Assembly: GCF_017498505.1 (NCBI RefSeq)
Contig: NZ_CP071798.1
Span: 2,687,501-2,751,500, forward strand
Direction: 5' to 3'
Origin: Sporosarcina sp. Te-1
Lineage (GTDB): Bacteria; Bacillota; Bacilli; Bacillales_A; Planococcaceae
Length of the DNA stretch: 64,000 nt
In this document: piece after piece, positions 62,779 through 64,000 of the stretch
How positions within the stretch are numbered: position 1 is the stretch's first letter
Layout of the letters: the number at the start of each line of letters is the position of its first letter
The notes under the pieces: generated by a model
The model's input: the letters and a program-made list of their open reading frames with translations, nothing else
Database searches by the model: none
Told to the model about the DNA's origin: nothing
Translations under genes and position numbers: made by a program

Positions 62779-63468
62779 CTATACTTGCAGCTTGTAGCCG
62801 ATTCCCCTGACGGTCACTATATACTCAGGGCGGCTCGGATCCACTTCCAGCTTCTCCCGCAGCTTGCGGATATGGACCATGATCGTGTTGTCATCGACAA
62901 ATCCCTCAAATCCCCAAACCTGTTCATACAGCTGCTCCTTTGAAAGGACTTGGTTTGGATGATGACAAAATAGTTCAAGCAGCTGAAATTGTTTTTGTGT
63001 TAACGTGACTGCCTGCCCACGAACCGTCAATGCAGCGCCTTCTACATCCAACCGGAACTCCCCAACCTCGTATATTTTCCGTTTGTCATGGAGGGACGCC
63101 ATGTATCGAGCCGTTTGCACTTTCACCCGTGCCGCAAGTTCCATCGGATTGAACGGCTTCGTAATATAGTCATCTGCGCCGTGCATAAATCCCCGTAACA
63201 CATCCGCATCCGCCGTTTTTGCAGTCAAAAAGAAAATGGGGGCCGTCGAACGCTTTCTGATCGTTGATGCCAGTTCCAGGCCAGTGCCATCCGGCAACAT
63301 AATATCTAAAATGTACAAATCATAGTCCTCGTTCAGCAACTGCGCTTCCGCTTCTTTGTACGTTTCACATACGTCAATGAAGGTAAACCCTTCTTTTCGC
63401 AAAATAATTTCTACCATATCTCCAATGGCCTGTTCATCATCGACAACGAGAATTTTTGCCTCTTCCAT
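62779..63468 (-). CDS. OmpR/PhoB-family response regulator
   Basis: ATG at 63468 with GGGAGGG 6 nt upstream gives 229 aa. The receiver domain (about 3-115; phospho-Asp about 52 in YILDIMLPDG, Lys in DYITKPF about 101) is followed by a winged-helix domain (about 130-228; TLTQKQFQLLELFCHHPNQVLSKEQL). It forms an operon with the kinase and is divergent from the DUF418 gene, a likely target. Confidence 0.93.
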   Translation of the reverse strand: MEEAKILVVDDEQAIGDMVEIILRKEGFTFIDVCETYKEAEAQLLNEDYDLYILDIMLPDGTGLELASTIRKRSTAPIFFLTAKTADADVLRGFMHGADDYITKPFNPMELAARVKVQTARYMASLHDKRKIYEVGEFRLDVEGAALTVRGQAVTLTQKQFQLLELFCHHPNQVLSKEQLYEQVWGFEGFVDDNTIMVHIRKLREKLEVDPSRPEYIVTVRGIGYKLQV

Positions 63469-63632
63469 TGTCATCCCTCCCAAAAATAAGATTCCGATAA
63501 GGTTCCTGTTATATGCAGTTAAGTTTCATAGAACATACTAGACTCGAGCATCATGATTCTACCATACCGAAAGCACATAACGGTGACAATCCTTGGTTTT
63601 GATAGAGACTATTTAAGAAAGGTGACGAAAAA

Positions 63633-64000
63633 ATGAATCAAAAACGAGTCCATCTAATTGATGGAATGAGAGGCCTCAGCCTTTTCGGAATACTATTAGC
63701 CAACCTACTGATTTTTCAATATGGAATGTGGGGGAAGGAGGAACTACATCTTTCAGGAATAAATGAAGGTGCATTCCACTTCACAAAAGTGTTTATCGAA
63801 GGCAGCTTCATGCCAATTTTTACCTTCCTTTTTGGGTATTCGATGGTCAAAATGGCGGAAGGGCTTCGTCAAAGAGACTTGAAAGTGAAACGGTATTTCG
63901 CGAGACGATTTTTACTTTTGGCAGTTATCGGGTGGGCCCATGGCACATTCCTTTGGGAAGGGGATATCTTATTTTTCTATGGACTCATGGGCTTCTTCCT
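63633..64000 (+). CDS. DUF418-family membrane protein, 3'-truncated by window edge
   Basis: ATG at 63633 follows GAAAGGTG. The visible 122 residues begin with the family motif RVHLIDGMRGLSLFGILLAN and continue with FIEGSFMPIFTFLFGYSMVKM and FARRFLLLAVIGWAHGTFLW, a multi-span DUF418-type protein. It is divergent from the two-component system, suggesting regulation by it. The remainder is outside the window. Confidence 0.85.
   Translation, partial: MNQKRVHLIDGMRGLSLFGILLANLLIFQYGMWGKEELHLSGINEGAFHFTKVFIEGSFMPIFTFLFGYSMVKMAEGLRQRDLKVKRYFARRFLLLAVIGWAHGTFLWEGDILFFYGLMGFF

Overview
The window is a chromosomal segment of a low-to-mid GC, spore-former-type Firmicute of the order Bacillales. A Planococcaceae member close to Sporosarcina is my best guess (inference). 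The supports are strong GGAGG-type ribosome binding sites with frequent GTG/TTG starts, a des-desK-desR cold-response system, a bacillithiol-type BrxC, a CwlC-like amidase, an ECF41 sigma factor and short Rho-independent terminators after almost every unit. No rRNA, tRNA, CRISPR array or insertion sequence was seen.

Layout. 1-1617: truncated YhgE/Pip membrane protein. 1738-3610: cobalamin riboswitch, terminator, an adenosyltransferase-like gene and a BtuF-like lipoprotein. 3.6-9.8 kb: APH-type kinase, ZIP transporter, a structured non-coding element between two near-copies of a terminator, an MHYT-GGDEF-EAL protein and an unknown 420-aa protein. 9.8-12.7 kb: a compact phage-derived module (CwlC/BlyA-like amidase, BhlA-like holin, ArpU-like regulator, then a divergent repressor/ImmA pair with an operator array) without structural phage genes. 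12.8-19.2 kb: SelO, UPF0180, acetyltransferases, lipoprotein, toast-rack protein, thioredoxin-reductase-like enzyme and small proteins. 19.4-19.7 kb: a type I toxin-antitoxin locus with a LexA-like box in the toxin promoter. 19.9-25.8 kb: an HTH protein with seven 29-residue repeats, a tyrosine phosphatase, a putative metallopeptidase and an ECF41 sigma/oxidoreductase pair with a matching promoter.

27-34.8 kb: a phosphonate-type ABC importer (two PhnD-like proteins, PhnC, two PhnE) interleaved with two cytoplasmic 5'-nucleotidase-family enzymes, mostly one leftward operon. 35-40.4 kb: DDAH-like hydrolase, AbrB-like protein, divergent ogt/alkA alkylation repair genes, D-serine dehydratase and a D,D-carboxypeptidase. 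40.9-43.7 kb: kynU-kynB-kynA. 43.9-46.9 kb: des-desK-desR. 47-50.2 kb: FabG-like reductase, BrxC, PlsY, PAP2 phosphatase. 50.3-51.8 kb: an alkyltransferase-like protein, a WYL-like short protein and a frameshifted GNAT gene. 51.8-54.7 kb: an RRNPP-type HTH-TPR receptor whose stop overlaps the start of a 52-aa secreted propeptide, next to a subtilisin. 54.8-59.4 kb: six-gene YtrA-type ABC operon. 59.6-64 kb: VOC protein, coiled-coil protein, OmpR-type two-component system, and the start of a DUF418 protein.

The most interesting candidates are the receptor-propeptide pair, the stand-alone inducible lysis module, the SOS-like type I toxin, and four intergenic arrays of degenerate 20-21-bp repeats. 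Short genes (19-51 kb) below 60 codons were found by reading the strands directly.
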